From an uncultured Tateyamaria sp. (GTDB lineage Bacteria > Pseudomonadota > Alphaproteobacteria > Rhodobacterales > Rhodobacteraceae): DNA of 64,000 nt. Below, piece after piece: positions 1 through 8,116 of this stretch. Where the stretch lies: the NCBI RefSeq assembly GCF_947503045.1, contig NZ_CANNCF010000002.1:310001-374000 (forward strand). Reading direction: 5' to 3'. Within the stretch, counting starts at the first letter, position 1. Every line of letters starts with the position of its first letter. Under the pieces are notes generated by a model, which did not search any database, was not told where the DNA came from, and saw only the letters and a program-made list of their open reading frames with translations. Position numbers and translations under genes: made by a program.

Positions 1-352
1 TGGGATCAAGGATGGGCCAGTATTCCACGTCGAGGTGGTAAAAGCGGGTCAGTTCCAGCGCGCGCCGCTGGCTGGCGGGCGACAGCGCCACCACCAGATC
101 AAAGGAGGACAGATCGTCCCCCCATTGCTCCATCTCGTCGAAACTGCGCGAGCGGTGCCGGCTGAGTTCGACATCCAGTTCCTGACAGACCGCGATGGAA
201 AAGCCGTCGATTTCCATGTCGTTCTTGACGCCGACGGACTGCACATAGGTGTCCTGACCATAGAACTTTTTCATGATCCCCTCGGCCATGGGCGAACGGA
301 CCGCATTGTGATCGCAGCAAAAGAGCACGGATTGCGGCAGGGGATGGGTCAT
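1..352 (-). CDS. Low-molecular-weight phosphatase family protein (3' end outside window)
   Basis: Reading the minus strand from the ATG at 352 gives MTHPLPQSVLFCCDHNAVRS and continues open to the window edge. The segment C-D-H-N-A-V-R-S is the C-X5-R-S phosphate-binding loop of the low-molecular-weight protein-tyrosine-phosphatase/arsenate-reductase fold, at residues 13-20. About 117 residues are visible; the family usually has about 150, so the C-terminal part with the catalytic Asp is missing. The start codon directly abuts the TAA stop of the UPF0262 gene upstream, which implies translational coupling. The order hisD - UPF0262 - this phosphatase is common in Rhodobacteraceae. The substrate is not known; it may not be a protein phosphatase in vivo. 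Confidence 0.85.
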   Translation of the reverse strand, partial: MTHPLPQSVLFCCDHNAVRSPMAEGIMKKFYGQDTYVQSVGVKNDMEIDGFSIAVCQELDVELSRHRSRSFDEMEQWGDDLSSFDLVVALSPASQRRALELTRFYHLDVEYWPILDP

Positions 353-832
353 TTAACCGCCAAAATGCAGAACACAGATCAGGGTGAACAGGCGGCGGGC
401 GGTGTCGGTGTCGACCTCGGCCTTGCCTGCAAGACGTTCCTGCAGGACGCGGCTGCCCTCGTTGTGAATGCCGCGCCGGGCCATGTCGATGGTCTCGATC
501 TGGGAGGGGGGCAGTTTCTTGACCGCCTCGAAATAGCTTTCGCAGATCTGGAAGTAATCCTTGACCACTTGTCGGAACGGACCGAGCGAGAGGTGAAATT
601 CCGCCGCCTTTTCCGCGCTTTCCGTCTCTACGTCAAAGACCAGCCGCTTGTCCCGGATCGACAGGCCCACCATGTAGGGCCCCTCCGGCACGACGCGCCC
701 GTCGCGCGCGGGCAGGACAAACGTGTTGTCTTCAAGCAGGTCAAACATCGCCACCTTGCGCTCTTGCTCGATCTCGGGCGTGGGCGGAGGCAGGTTGGCA
801 TCGTCAAGAGTGATCTGGGCAATTCGGGTCAT
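353..832 (-). CDS. UPF0262 family protein
   Basis: This 159-residue protein of unknown function starts MTRIAQITLDDANLPPPTPE. That opening and the length match the UPF0262 family, a small conserved family of alphaproteobacteria that I recognise from its usual place behind hisD. An in-frame TTG lies two codons upstream, but the ATG at 832 agrees better with the family N-terminus. It ends immediately before the phosphatase start codon. No catalytic motif, signal peptide or membrane segment is visible, and it is probably cytoplasmic. The 183 bases between its start and the end of hisD hold no gene. Confidence 0.85.
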   Translation of the reverse strand: MTRIAQITLDDANLPPPTPEIEQERKVAMFDLLEDNTFVLPARDGRVVPEGPYMVGLSIRDKRLVFDVETESAEKAAEFHLSLGPFRQVVKDYFQICESYFEAVKKLPPSQIETIDMARRGIHNEGSRVLQERLAGKAEVDTDTARRLFTLICVLHFGG

Positions 833-1015
833 GGGCAAAAGTCACGCGAACAAAAGGAACGGTCTGGGTTGCTTACGCAAGCGGCGATGGCAACACAATG
901 CCAGCGTGTAATTTTCGTGACTGCCCTTGCCCCGTTGGGCATGTCCGGGCTTTTCTGTCTCAAAAAACCGCTCGGACTGCGCCGTCAGGCGCTGGGTCGT
1001 CGGCCCTGGGCGGCC

Positions 1016-2317
1016 TCAATCATTCAGCTTGCGCAGCCGGGCAGAGACCGACAATCCGTGGGCTTTGAGGCTTTCGGAGGCGGCCAGCCGCTCGGCCCCG
1101 GGGCCGATGGCGCGCAAGGCTTCGGGCGTCATCTGCGCCAGCGTGGTGCGTTTGACAAAGTCCATCACCGACAGCCCCGAAGAGAACCGCGCCGAGCGGG
1201 CGGTGGGCAGCACGTGGTTGGGCCCGCCGATATAGTCGCCGATGGCCTCGGGTGTCCATTGACCAAGGAATATCGCGCCCGCATGGGTGATCTGCGCTGA
1301 CAGGGCCTGCGGGTCTGCCACGCAAAGTTCCAGATGTTCCGGTGCAATCCGGTCCGACAGGATCGCGGCCACCTCAAGCGAGGGCACGGTGATGATGGCC
1401 CCGAAATCGCGCCAGCTGGCCCCGGCAATCGCGCGCCTCTCAAGCGTTTCGAGCCGCGCCTCGACCGCAGCGGCCACGGCCTGACCAAATGCAGCATCCG
1501 TTGTGATCAGTAGCGATTGCGCGCTTTCGTCATGTTCCGCCTGGCTGAGCAGATCAAGCGCAATCCAATCGGGATCATTGTCGCCATCCGCGATCACGAG
1601 GATTTCGGACGGGCCCGCGATCATGTCGATGCCGACCTTGCCGAACACCCGCCGTTTGGCAGCCGCGACAAAGGCGTTGCCGGGGCCGGTGATCTTGTCC
1701 ACCGGCGCGATGGTGTCGGTGCCATAGGCAAGGGCCGCCACCGCCTGCGCGCCGCCGATGCGATAGATTTCATCCACGCCCGCGATCTGTGCGGCCAACA
1801 GCACCAGCGGGTTCAGCACCCCGTCCGGTGTGGGCACGGTGATGGCGAGCCGCCCGACCCCCGCCACCTTGGCCGGGATCGCGTTCATCAAAACGGAAGA
1901 GGGGTAGCTTGCCAGCCCGCCCGGCACATAGAGCCCCGCCGCCGAGACAGGCGTCCAGCGCCAGCCGAGCGTGGCACCGGCCTCGTCCGTCCAGCTTGCA
2001 TCTTCGGGCATCTGGCGCGCGTGATAGGCGCGGATGCGGGTTGCGGCCAGTTCAAGGGCCGCGCGATCTTCGGCGCTGACTTCGGCTGTCGCCGCCGCGA
2101 CTTCGGCTGCGGTGATCCGCAGCGTCTCGGGCGTCAGCGCTATGCGGTCAAACCGCTCGGTCAGCTCGATCACTGCCGCATCGCCGCGTGCCCGCACATC
2201 CGCGATGATGTCGGCCACGACCGCATCCACATCCGGGCTGTCCTCGCGCTTGGCGTTCAAAAGGGCGGTGAACCGCGCCTCAAAATCCGCATCTGCATGG
2301 TCAAGAAACTGGGGCAT
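1016..2317 (-). CDS. hisD: Histidinol dehydrogenase
   Basis: HisD catalyses the last two steps of histidine synthesis: NAD-dependent oxidation of L-histidinol through histidinal to L-histidine. It is a zinc-dependent cytoplasmic enzyme. The protein has 433 residues, the normal length, and shows the typical GLYVPGG, KITGPGN and GPSEILV segments, the substrate/zinc region SQAEHDESAQS, and APEHLEL and GPNHVLPT near the C-terminus. The ATG at 2317 is chosen over an in-frame TTG two codons upstream because GGAGAA sits at ribosome-binding distance. It lies in the murA-DUF2948-hisD-UPF0262 block, here with an extra GNAT gene before it. Confidence 0.97.
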   Translation of the reverse strand: MPQFLDHADADFEARFTALLNAKREDSPDVDAVVADIIADVRARGDAAVIELTERFDRIALTPETLRITAAEVAAATAEVSAEDRAALELAATRIRAYHARQMPEDASWTDEAGATLGWRWTPVSAAGLYVPGGLASYPSSVLMNAIPAKVAGVGRLAITVPTPDGVLNPLVLLAAQIAGVDEIYRIGGAQAVAALAYGTDTIAPVDKITGPGNAFVAAAKRRVFGKVGIDMIAGPSEILVIADGDNDPDWIALDLLSQAEHDESAQSLLITTDAAFGQAVAAAVEARLETLERRAIAGASWRDFGAIITVPSLEVAAILSDRIAPEHLELCVADPQALSAQITHAGAIFLGQWTPEAIGDYIGGPNHVLPTARSARFSSGLSVMDFVKRTTLAQMTPEALRAIGPGAERLAASESLKAHGLSVSARLRKLND

Positions 2318-2384
2318 GTGCAATTCTCCGTTCCTGCCGGGACATAGCGGGCCAGTGGCGCAGTCTCAAGGCTGGTGGGATCGG

Positions 2385-2891
2385 TCAGGTGCGATCCGAG
2401 ATTCGTATCATGAGCAGGTCGTCCTCGAACCCGTCTGCACCATGGATGGCATTGGGAATTTTGCCGGTCACCGAAAAACCGTGCCGTTCATAAAGCGCAA
2501 TCGCGGGGCGGTTTTCGACATAGACTGACAATTCGATTTGCCAGATGCCCTTGGCTTGTGCGGCATCCATGGCCGCCATCAAAAGCCCGTCGGCGACCCC
2601 TTGTCCCCGCGCATCTGAAACCACGTAAAGGGGACCGATCTCGCCACGATGGCCGGTGCGTGGCATGCCATGCGGGTTGAGCCCGATCAATCCGACCGGC
2701 GCATCATCTAAAAAAGCCAGAAACCGGTCGGCCGAACTGAGCCGCGCGGCGTCCTCTTCCACGGGTATGGCGGCGGCTTCTTCGGCTGAGACCATAAAGG
2801 CTTGGGGGTGGCGCTTGATCCCGTCCATGCGCAATGCGCGCCACGTGTGGACATCTTGGTCGGTGGCGGCACGAATGGTCGCGTCAGTCAT
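2385..2891 (-). CDS. GNAT family N-acetyltransferase
   Basis: A 168-residue acetyltransferase of the GNAT fold. The acetyl-CoA binding region is visible as VVSDARGQGVADGLLMAAMD (an R/Q-x-x-G-x-G/A type loop) near residues 90-110. It is followed by the family's C-terminal strand region with YVENRPAIALYERHGF. The substrate cannot be told. Its ATG overlaps the last 8 bases of the DUF2948 gene, so it belongs to the same transcript as murA and hisD. In relatives DUF2948 is usually followed directly by hisD, so this gene looks like an insertion into a conserved block. Confidence 0.9.
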   Translation of the reverse strand: MTDATIRAATDQDVHTWRALRMDGIKRHPQAFMVSAEEAAAIPVEEDAARLSSADRFLAFLDDAPVGLIGLNPHGMPRTGHRGEIGPLYVVSDARGQGVADGLLMAAMDAAQAKGIWQIELSVYVENRPAIALYERHGFSVTGKIPNAIHGADGFEDDLLMIRISDRT

Positions 2892-3351
2892 CGTGTTTCG
2901 GGATTGATTTGGACGGGGCTGTGTAGGGGCGTGTGACGTCCTTGAGCGTTGCCTCGATCGCCTCGACCGACAGGCGGACCGCGCCGTCCCCGGCCAGTGT
3001 CAGCAGGATGTCCCCGGCCCCATCTTCACCCGCCTCAAAGCTGATCGAGAGCAGCGACAGGATCATGTCTCCGTCCGAGCGGTCGATGCCGCTGCTCGCC
3101 ACCCGCAGCACGTTGTCAAAAGCCAGCACGGATTGCACCCGTTCGGGCGCGTGGCGCTCTTTGCCCGCATCCTCCCAGCGGAACCGGTTGAGCAGCAGCG
3201 CGAACCGCCGCTGCCGCGCCGCCCATTTCATTTCCGTGATCGGAAAAACCGCGTCCTGGACGAGCGACGAGACGACCTGCAGGTCATCATGGTCCAGCGC
3301 CCCAAGGTTCAGCGGGCTCTCGCGCCCGTCTTCAAACCGCGCGTCACTCAT
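2884..3351 (-). CDS. DUF2948 family protein
   Basis: A 155-residue protein of unknown function, recognised as DUF2948 by [20 protein letters not shown] and the following [14 protein letters not shown] segment, and by its position directly behind murA. There is no signal peptide or membrane segment. Its ATG overlaps the TGA of murA in an ATGA arrangement, so the two are translationally coupled. No biochemical role is established for the family as far as I know. Confidence 0.85.
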   Translation of the reverse strand: MSDARFEDGRESPLNLGALDHDDLQVVSSLVQDAVFPITEMKWAARQRRFALLLNRFRWEDAGKERHAPERVQSVLAFDNVLRVASSGIDRSDGDMILSLLSISFEAGEDGAGDILLTLAGDGAVRLSVEAIEATLKDVTRPYTAPSKSIPKHDD

Positions 3352-4619
3352 TCGCCCTGCACCCGTTCAATGTTGGCCCCCACACCTGACAGTTTGCGCA
3401 CCACATGTTCATAGCCGCGATCAAGGTGGTAGACCCGCGCAATCCGCGTCTCGCCCTCTGCCGCCAGCCCTGCAAGGATCAGGCTGACCGAGGCGCGCAG
3501 GTCTGTCGCCATCACGGGTGCCCCTTTCAGCTTGTCCACGCCCTTGACCGTCGCGGTGCCGCCATGCACCTCGATGCTGGCCCCCATCCGGGTGAGTTCC
3601 GGCGCGTGCATGAAGCGGTTTTCAAAGATCTTTTCCTCGAGCACCGATGTCCCTTCGGCGGTGCACAGCAGCGCCATCATCTGCGCCTGCAGATCGGTGG
3701 GAAAGCCCGGGAAAGGTTCGGTCGTCACATCGACCGCCCGGATGCGCCCGTTCTTGCGTTGCACCTTGAGGCCCTTTTCGGTCTCTTCGACGCTGATGCC
3801 TGCGGCGTCCAGTTTCTCGCAGAACGCGCCCACCAGATCGATCCGCCCGCCGAGCAATTCGACCTCGCCGCCGCAGATGGCCGGGGCGAGCATGTAGGTG
3901 CCAAGCTCGATCCGGTCCGTCACTACCCGGTGGGTGGCGCCGTGCAGACGGTCCACGCCCTGAATGGTGATGGTCGAAGTGCCATCGCCCTCGATCTGCG
4001 CCCCCATGGCGCGCAGGCAGGTGGCAAGGTCCACGATCTCGGGCTCACGCGCGGCGTTGTTGATGACCGTTGTGCCCCTGGCGAGCGTCGCGGCCATCAG
4101 GATGTTTTCGGTGGCGCCCACGGAGGCAAAGGGAAAGTCGATCACCGCCCCTTTGAGTTTGCCACCCACGGCCTTGGCATGGAGGTAGCCGTCGCGCAGG
4201 TCGATCTCGGCCCCCATCTTGGCCAGCCCGTCGGTGTGGATGTCCATGGGCCGCGCGCCGATGGCGCAGCCGCCGGGCAGGGACACTTCGGCATGGCCCT
4301 CGCGCGCCAGCAGCGGCCCGAGCACAAGGTTCGAGGCCCGCATCTTGCGCACGATGTCATATTCGGCGCGGGTGTTGATCGAGCCGTGGCAGGACATCGC
4401 CTGCACCTGCCCGTCCTGCATCGAGGTGACCTCGGCCCCCAGCGATTGCAGCAGTTGCGTCATGGTGCGGATGTCGGAAAGGCGCGGCGCGTTGGTCAGC
4501 GTCAGCGGCTCGTCACTCAGCAAGGTGGCGGGCATCAGCGCCAGACATGCGTTCTTGGCCCCCGCAATCGGGATCTGCCCGTTCAGCGGACCGTTCCCGC
4601 GCACCAGAATACTATCCAT
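3348..4619 (-). CDS. murA: UDP-N-acetylglucosamine 1-carboxyvinyltransferase
   Basis: MurA transfers enolpyruvate from PEP to UDP-GlcNAc, the first committed step of peptidoglycan precursor synthesis in the cytoplasm. The 423-residue length is standard. The N-terminal GAKNA motif (residues 20-24) and the catalytic loop [11 protein letters not shown] are present. The catalytic Cys is at about residue 118, so the enzyme should be of the fosfomycin-sensitive type. The start codon overlaps the stop of the small basic ORF upstream by 8 bases, and the stop overlaps the DUF2948 start. Confidence 0.98.
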   Translation of the reverse strand: MDSILVRGNGPLNGQIPIAGAKNACLALMPATLLSDEPLTLTNAPRLSDIRTMTQLLQSLGAEVTSMQDGQVQAMSCHGSINTRAEYDIVRKMRASNLVLGPLLAREGHAEVSLPGGCAIGARPMDIHTDGLAKMGAEIDLRDGYLHAKAVGGKLKGAVIDFPFASVGATENILMAATLARGTTVINNAAREPEIVDLATCLRAMGAQIEGDGTSTITIQGVDRLHGATHRVVTDRIELGTYMLAPAICGGEVELLGGRIDLVGAFCEKLDAAGISVEETEKGLKVQRKNGRIRAVDVTTEPFPGFPTDLQAQMMALLCTAEGTSVLEEKIFENRFMHAPELTRMGASIEVHGGTATVKGVDKLKGAPVMATDLRASVSLILAGLAAEGETRIARVYHLDRGYEHVVRKLSGVGANIERVQGE

Positions 4620-4773
4620 TGTCCTGCTCCTTGCCCTCGTTCTCCGCTTGGCCCGAATCCTCGCGCGCCTTGGCCTGTGCCTTGCGCCGGCCCAGATTCG
4701 CCTTGAGGGCCGCCTTGAGGCGGGCCTCGCGGTCTTCTTTGGCCTTGGATTGGGGTGCGGTTTTGTCTGCCAT
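4612..4773 (-). CDS. Small basic protein, 53 residues, upstream of murA
   Basis: The minus strand encodes 53 residues beginning [20 protein letters not shown], followed by [16 protein letters not shown] and an acidic end. It is extremely rich in Lys, Arg, Ala and Glu, probably one continuous helix, with no cysteine or hydrophobic core. The ORF ends 8 bases inside murA, which argues for coupling and for the reading being real. Similar short [17 protein letters not shown]-type proteins are found in this position in Rhodobacteraceae. The function is unknown; nucleic-acid binding is only a guess from the charge. Confidence 0.7.
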   Translation of the reverse strand: MADKTAPQSKAKEDREARLKAALKANLGRRKAQAKAREDSGQAENEGKEQDNG

Positions 4774-4857
4774 GACGCCTCTCTAGCGCAGGGGTGAAGG
4801 GGCGTCCAGAATGGGGTTGCGCGAGGTGTCGATTGGCGCTAGTCACCCGCCCACGGC

Positions 4858-4932
4858 GCTGTGGTAGCTCAGTGGTAGAGCACACCCTTGGTAAGGGTGA
4901 GGTCGAGAGTTCAATCCTCTCTCACAGCACCA
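4858..4932 (+). tRNA. tRNA-Thr (anticodon GGT)
   Basis: A complete cloverleaf can be drawn. The acceptor GCTGTGG pairs with TCACAGC with one G-T pair; the D arm contains AGCTCAGTGGTAGAGC; the anticodon stem is CACCC/GGGTG around the loop TTGGTAA; and the T arm is GAGAG-TTCAATC-CTCTC. The 3' CCA is encoded at 4930-4932. It lies alone between the murA block and phnF. A partial copy of its 3' half occurs about 180 bases downstream. Confidence 0.97.
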
Positions 4933-5083
4933 GACCATTCAATTCCCGGTTAACCTCGACGCTGGTTGCAGCGTCCTGTCTCGACTTAGGGGCAACCTTG
5001 CAGGATACGCTGCGTGCGAAGCCCCTCTCGCGCATTCTTTCAGAATACGCTGCCGGGGCGACGCGCGCCGCTGCGCGGCGCGC

Positions 5084-5108
5084 TGGTTCAATCCCCTCTC
5101 ATAGCGCC
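5084..5108 (+). repeat. Degenerate copy of the tRNA-Thr 3' end
   Basis: The segment GGTTCAATCCCCTCTCATAG followed by CGCC matches the T arm and acceptor 3' strand of the tRNA-Thr gene at 4908-4932 in about 20 of 25 positions, including TTCAATCC and CTCTCA. No 5' half of a tRNA precedes it, so it is not a tRNA gene. The stretch 4933-5193 has no ORF. It also holds two short direct copies of CAG(G/A)ATACGCTGC at about 5000 and 5041. The likely explanations are a decayed tRNA duplication or the footprint of an element that once integrated at the tRNA 3' end. Confidence 0.55.
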
Positions 5109-5193
5109 GGACTTCACATTTCCCGAACCAACTGCGCGCCCAGTCGAAACTCTTTCTCTCAATGTGAGCACATCCATTCGCGTGCGCCTCCTC

Positions 5194-5904
5194 TCACCCC
5201 TCCCCCAAAGTCAGCGTCACCCGGTCACCGGCGAACCAGGAGCGGCCGTATTCCACGGGGGTCCCGTTCACGTCCACGTTGATCCCGACGCTGCGCAGGA
5301 TCGGGGCGCCTTCGGCGATGCGCAGGTGCAGGGCTTGGGTTGCGGTGGCGGTCTTGGCGGTCAGGCGGGTCGAGGCGCGGGTGTAGTCGGTGACCCCGGC
5401 CGCCTGCAGCGCCGCCGTGACAGAGCCGGAAACCTGCAGCGTGTCGCGCAAATCGGGGAAACGGGCCGCCGGGAAGACGGACTGGAACAGGGCGATGGGC
5501 TGGCCGTCGGCAAGGCTGAGTCCCTCATAGGCATGCACCTGATCGCCCTCTTCCAGCGCAAGTGCAACCCGTTCGGCGGGGCTGGCGAGCCGGGTCTCAA
5601 AGGACAGCACCTGCTTGGTCGGGGTGCGCCCGGCGGCGGCGACGTTCTGGTGAAAGCGCACGCGCTTGCCGATGGGATAATCCGTCGGGCGCTGCGCCAC
5701 AAAGGCCCCCGCCCCGCGCCGCGTGTGCACAATCCCCTGCTCGACCAGATCGCTCAGCGCGTGGCGCACCGTGTGGCGGTTGACGCCAAAGCGGCTGGCC
5801 AGTTGCGCCTCGGTCGGCAGCTTGTCCCCGGGCAGGTAAAGACCCTCGCCGATTTCGCCGGATAGGGTGGCGGCGATAGACTTCCAGATCGGGGTGCGGG
5901 CCAC
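5194..5904 (-). CDS. phnF: GntR/HutC-type repressor of phosphonate genes (PhnF)
   Basis: Probable transcriptional repressor of the C-P lyase operon. An N-terminal GntR winged helix (about residues 5-72, with KLPTEAQLASRFGVNRHTVR) is followed by a UTRA effector domain ending VEYGRSWFAGDRVTLTL. The reading frame is open far upstream. I place the start at the GTG at 5904 (protein MARTPIWKSI...), which gives 236 residues, the usual PhnF length; the ribosome site there is weak, so the start is uncertain. It is divergent from phnG with about 100 bases between them that contain a HutC-type operator. Confidence 0.88.
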   Translation of the reverse strand: MARTPIWKSIAATLSGEIGEGLYLPGDKLPTEAQLASRFGVNRHTVRHALSDLVEQGIVHTRRGAGAFVAQRPTDYPIGKRVRFHQNVAAAGRTPTKQVLSFETRLASPAERVALALEEGDQVHAYEGLSLADGQPIALFQSVFPAARFPDLRDTLQVSGSVTAALQAAGVTDYTRASTRLTAKTATATQALHLRIAEGAPILRSVGINVDVNGTPVEYGRSWFAGDRVTLTLGEG

Positions 5905-5961
5905 GGGTCGCAGATCTTTCGCAAGGGAGAGGTGGACGGGCGCATCGGATGCGCTTATGAT

Positions 5962-5977
5962 TTGTCTAGTTGTATAG
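5962..5977. promoter_or_regulatory. Candidate PhnF operator
   Basis: TTGTCTAGTTGTATAG consists of two adjacent TTGT(C/A)TAG half-sites. These resemble the TGTCTAGACA/TGTATAGACA cores bound by HutC-subfamily GntR regulators. It lies between divergent phnF and phnG, 30 bases before the phnG start, where a repressor would block both promoters. The assignment to PhnF is inferred from position. Confidence 0.55.
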
Positions 5978-6006
5978 GAATCTCGACAACTTCGCAAGGT
6001 GTATAG

Positions 6007-6462
6007 ATGGACGGCGCTTTTGACCCGAATGCAGACCGCAAGGCATGGCTGTCCGTGCTGGCCCGCGCTGACAGCGCGATGGTGCAGGCGTTGTGGGACG
6101 GCACTGGACTGGCCCCCACCCACGACATCCTGCGCGCGCCAGAAATAGGGGCCGTCATGGTGCGCGGGCGGGCGGGCGCTGTGGGCGCGCCGTTTAATTT
6201 GGGCGAAATGACCTTCACCCGCGCCTCGGTGCGGTTGGAATCGGGCCTGGTCGGGCATGGCTTTGTGCAGGGGCGCTGCAAGGATCACGCGCGCATTGCA
6301 GCCCTTGTGGATGCGCTGATGCAGACGGATCAGGCTGCACAGATCGAGGCGGCTGTGATCGCCCACCTGCGCAAGGCCGCCACAGCCCGAGCGGGCGCGC
6401 GCGCCGCACGGGCCGCCGCCACCAAGGTCGATTTCTTTACCGTTGCGCGGGGGGAAGATTGA
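6007..6462 (+). CDS. phnG: C-P lyase core subunit PhnG
   Basis: PhnG is part of the PhnGHIJ core complex. With PhnI it helps form the ribose triphosphate-phosphonate intermediate from ATP and alkylphosphonate. The protein has 151 residues and shows the family features ARADSAMVQALWD at the N-terminus, GAPFNLGEMTFTRASVRL in the middle and VGHGFVQGRCKDHARIAAL. It is the first gene of the plus-strand operon, downstream of the candidate PhnF operator. Its TGA overlaps the phnH start. Confidence 0.95.
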   Translation: MDGAFDPNADRKAWLSVLARADSAMVQALWDGTGLAPTHDILRAPEIGAVMVRGRAGAVGAPFNLGEMTFTRASVRLESGLVGHGFVQGRCKDHARIAALVDALMQTDQAAQIEAAVIAHLRKAATARAGARAARAAATKVDFFTVARGED

Positions 6463-7022
6463 TGGAGCAGACTAGCCTGTCCGGTGGTTTTGCCGACCCG
6501 TCCCTCGACGCCGCAGACGCCTTTCGCGCCGTGATGCAGGCGATGGCGCGGCCGGGCCGGATGTACGAGATCGGTGGCGCGGTGCCGCCTGCTCCGCTGT
6601 CCGTCGCCGCCGGGACCGTGATCATGACGCTGTGCGATCCGGACACAGGCGTGCATCTGGCAGGGGCCTGCGATGTGCCTGCGCTGCGCGACTGGATCAC
6701 CTTTCACACCGGCGCGCCGCTGGTTGACGCTGCGCGTGCGACATTTGTGGTTGGCGCATGGGGTGACGTGCCGCTGGATGCGCTGCCCATCGGGACGCCG
6801 GACTATCCGGACCGCTCTGCCACCGTGATTGTCGAGATGGAGACCCTTGTTTCTGTGGGTGCCACCCTGCGCGGGCCGGGCATCAGGGACAGCGCGCAGT
6901 TGAACCTGCCCGAGATCGCTGCCTTTCAGCGCAATGCGGCCCTGTTTCCGCTTGGCCTTGATTTCATCTTTACCAGCGGGGCGCAGATCGCTGCCCTGCC
7001 CCGAAGCACGAAGGTGACCTGA
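6462..7022 (+). CDS. phnH: C-P lyase core subunit PhnH
   Basis: PhnH is a structural subunit of the C-P lyase core complex (PhnGHIJ), whose fold is related to PLP enzymes but lacks their cofactor lysine. It is 186 residues long from the ATG at 6462, which overlaps the phnG stop as TGATG. A TTG three bases earlier is a poorer start. The opening GFADPSLDAADAFRAVMQAMARPG is characteristic of PhnH, as is the GPGI segment in the second half. The next gene starts 3 bases after its stop. Confidence 0.95.
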   Translation: MEQTSLSGGFADPSLDAADAFRAVMQAMARPGRMYEIGGAVPPAPLSVAAGTVIMTLCDPDTGVHLAGACDVPALRDWITFHTGAPLVDAARATFVVGAWGDVPLDALPIGTPDYPDRSATVIVEMETLVSVGATLRGPGIRDSAQLNLPEIAAFQRNAALFPLGLDFIFTSGAQIAALPRSTKVT

Positions 7023-7024
7023 GC

Positions 7025-8116
7025 ATGTATGTAGCGGTCAAGGGCGGGGAAAAGGCGATTGATGCCGCCCATGCGTGGCTCGCCGAGGAACGGCGCGGGC
7101 CTGTGGACGTGGCCGAACTGTCAGTGGCGCAGATCAAGGGACAGTTGAAGCTGGCGGTGAACCGGGTGATGGCCGAAGGGTCGCTCTATGATGCGGACCT
7201 TGCCGCGCTTGCCATCAAGCAGGCGCGTGGCGACATGATCGAGGCGATTTTCCTGATCCGCGCCTATCGCACCACCCTGCCCCGCTTTGGCGCATCGGCT
7301 CCGGTGGACACAGGCGCCATGGACTGCGACCGGCGCATTTCGGCGACGTTCAAGGACGCGCCGGGCGGGCAGGTGCTGGGCCCGACCTTTGACTACACGC
7401 ACCGATTGCTCGACTTCAAACTGGCCGCCGATGGCGAGGTGCCGGATGCGCCGCGACAAGACGTGGTTGCGGAAGACAAACCCCACATCATGTCCTTTCT
7501 GGATGACGAAGGGCTGATCCAACCCGAACCGGACGGCCCAGACACACCTCCCGACCTCACCCGCGCGCCGCTGGACCTGCCCGCCACGCGCGCCTTGCGG
7601 CTGCAATCGCTGGCCCGCGCGGATGAGGGGTTTTTGCTGGGCCTCGCCTATTCCACGCAGCGGGGATACGCGCGCAACCACGCCTTTGTGGCCGAGTTGC
7701 GCATCGGGATCTGCGCGGTCGAGATGGAGATCCCCGAGCTGGGTTTTGCAATCGAGATCGGCGAGGTCGAGCTGACCGAATGCGAGACGGTGAACCAGTT
7801 TCAGGGTTCAAAAACCGAGCCGCCCCAGTTCACGCGGGGCTATGGGCTGGTGTTCGGCGCCTCTGAGCGCAAGGCCATTTCGATGGCGCTGGTGGACCGA
7901 GCGCTGCGCTGGGAGGAGTTGGGCGAGGACAATCTGGGCGCACCGGCACAGGACGAGGAATTCGTGCTCTCCCATGCGGACAACGTTCAGGCGACAGGGT
8001 TTCTGGAGCACATCAAGCTGCCCCATTACGTCGATTTTCAATCCGAACTGGAGCTGATCCGCAAGCTGCGCCGAGAGGCGATGGCGCGTGGTGCGCAACA
8101 GGAGGTGGAGGCATGA
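7025..8116 (+). CDS. phnI: C-P lyase core subunit PhnI
   Basis: PhnI is the nucleosidase-like subunit of the C-P lyase core, required with PhnG, PhnH and PhnL for attaching the phosphonate to ribose C1. The 363-residue length is normal. The start MYVAVKGGEKAIDAAHAWLA and the LAYSTQRGYARNHAFVAELR segment are typical of PhnI. Its TGA overlaps the ATG of the DUF559 gene, not of phnJ as is usual. Confidence 0.97.
   Translation: MYVAVKGGEKAIDAAHAWLAEERRGPVDVAELSVAQIKGQLKLAVNRVMAEGSLYDADLAALAIKQARGDMIEAIFLIRAYRTTLPRFGASAPVDTGAMDCDRRISATFKDAPGGQVLGPTFDYTHRLLDFKLAADGEVPDAPRQDVVAEDKPHIMSFLDDEGLIQPEPDGPDTPPDLTRAPLDLPATRALRLQSLARADEGFLLGLAYSTQRGYARNHAFVAELRIGICAVEMEIPELGFAIEIGEVELTECETVNQFQGSKTEPPQFTRGYGLVFGASERKAISMALVDRALRWEELGEDNLGAPAQDEEFVLSHADNVQATGFLEHIKLPHYVDFQSELELIRKLRREAMARGAQQEVEA

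Noticed and set aside
3405-4706. A 433-codon plus-strand frame opposite murA
   Set aside because: It is a high-GC shadow of murA with Arg/His/Gln-rich nonsense sequence and no recognisable motif.
5040-5110. A second tRNA gene after tRNA-Thr
   Set aside because: Only the 3' quarter of a tRNA is recognisable; the D and anticodon arms cannot be drawn.
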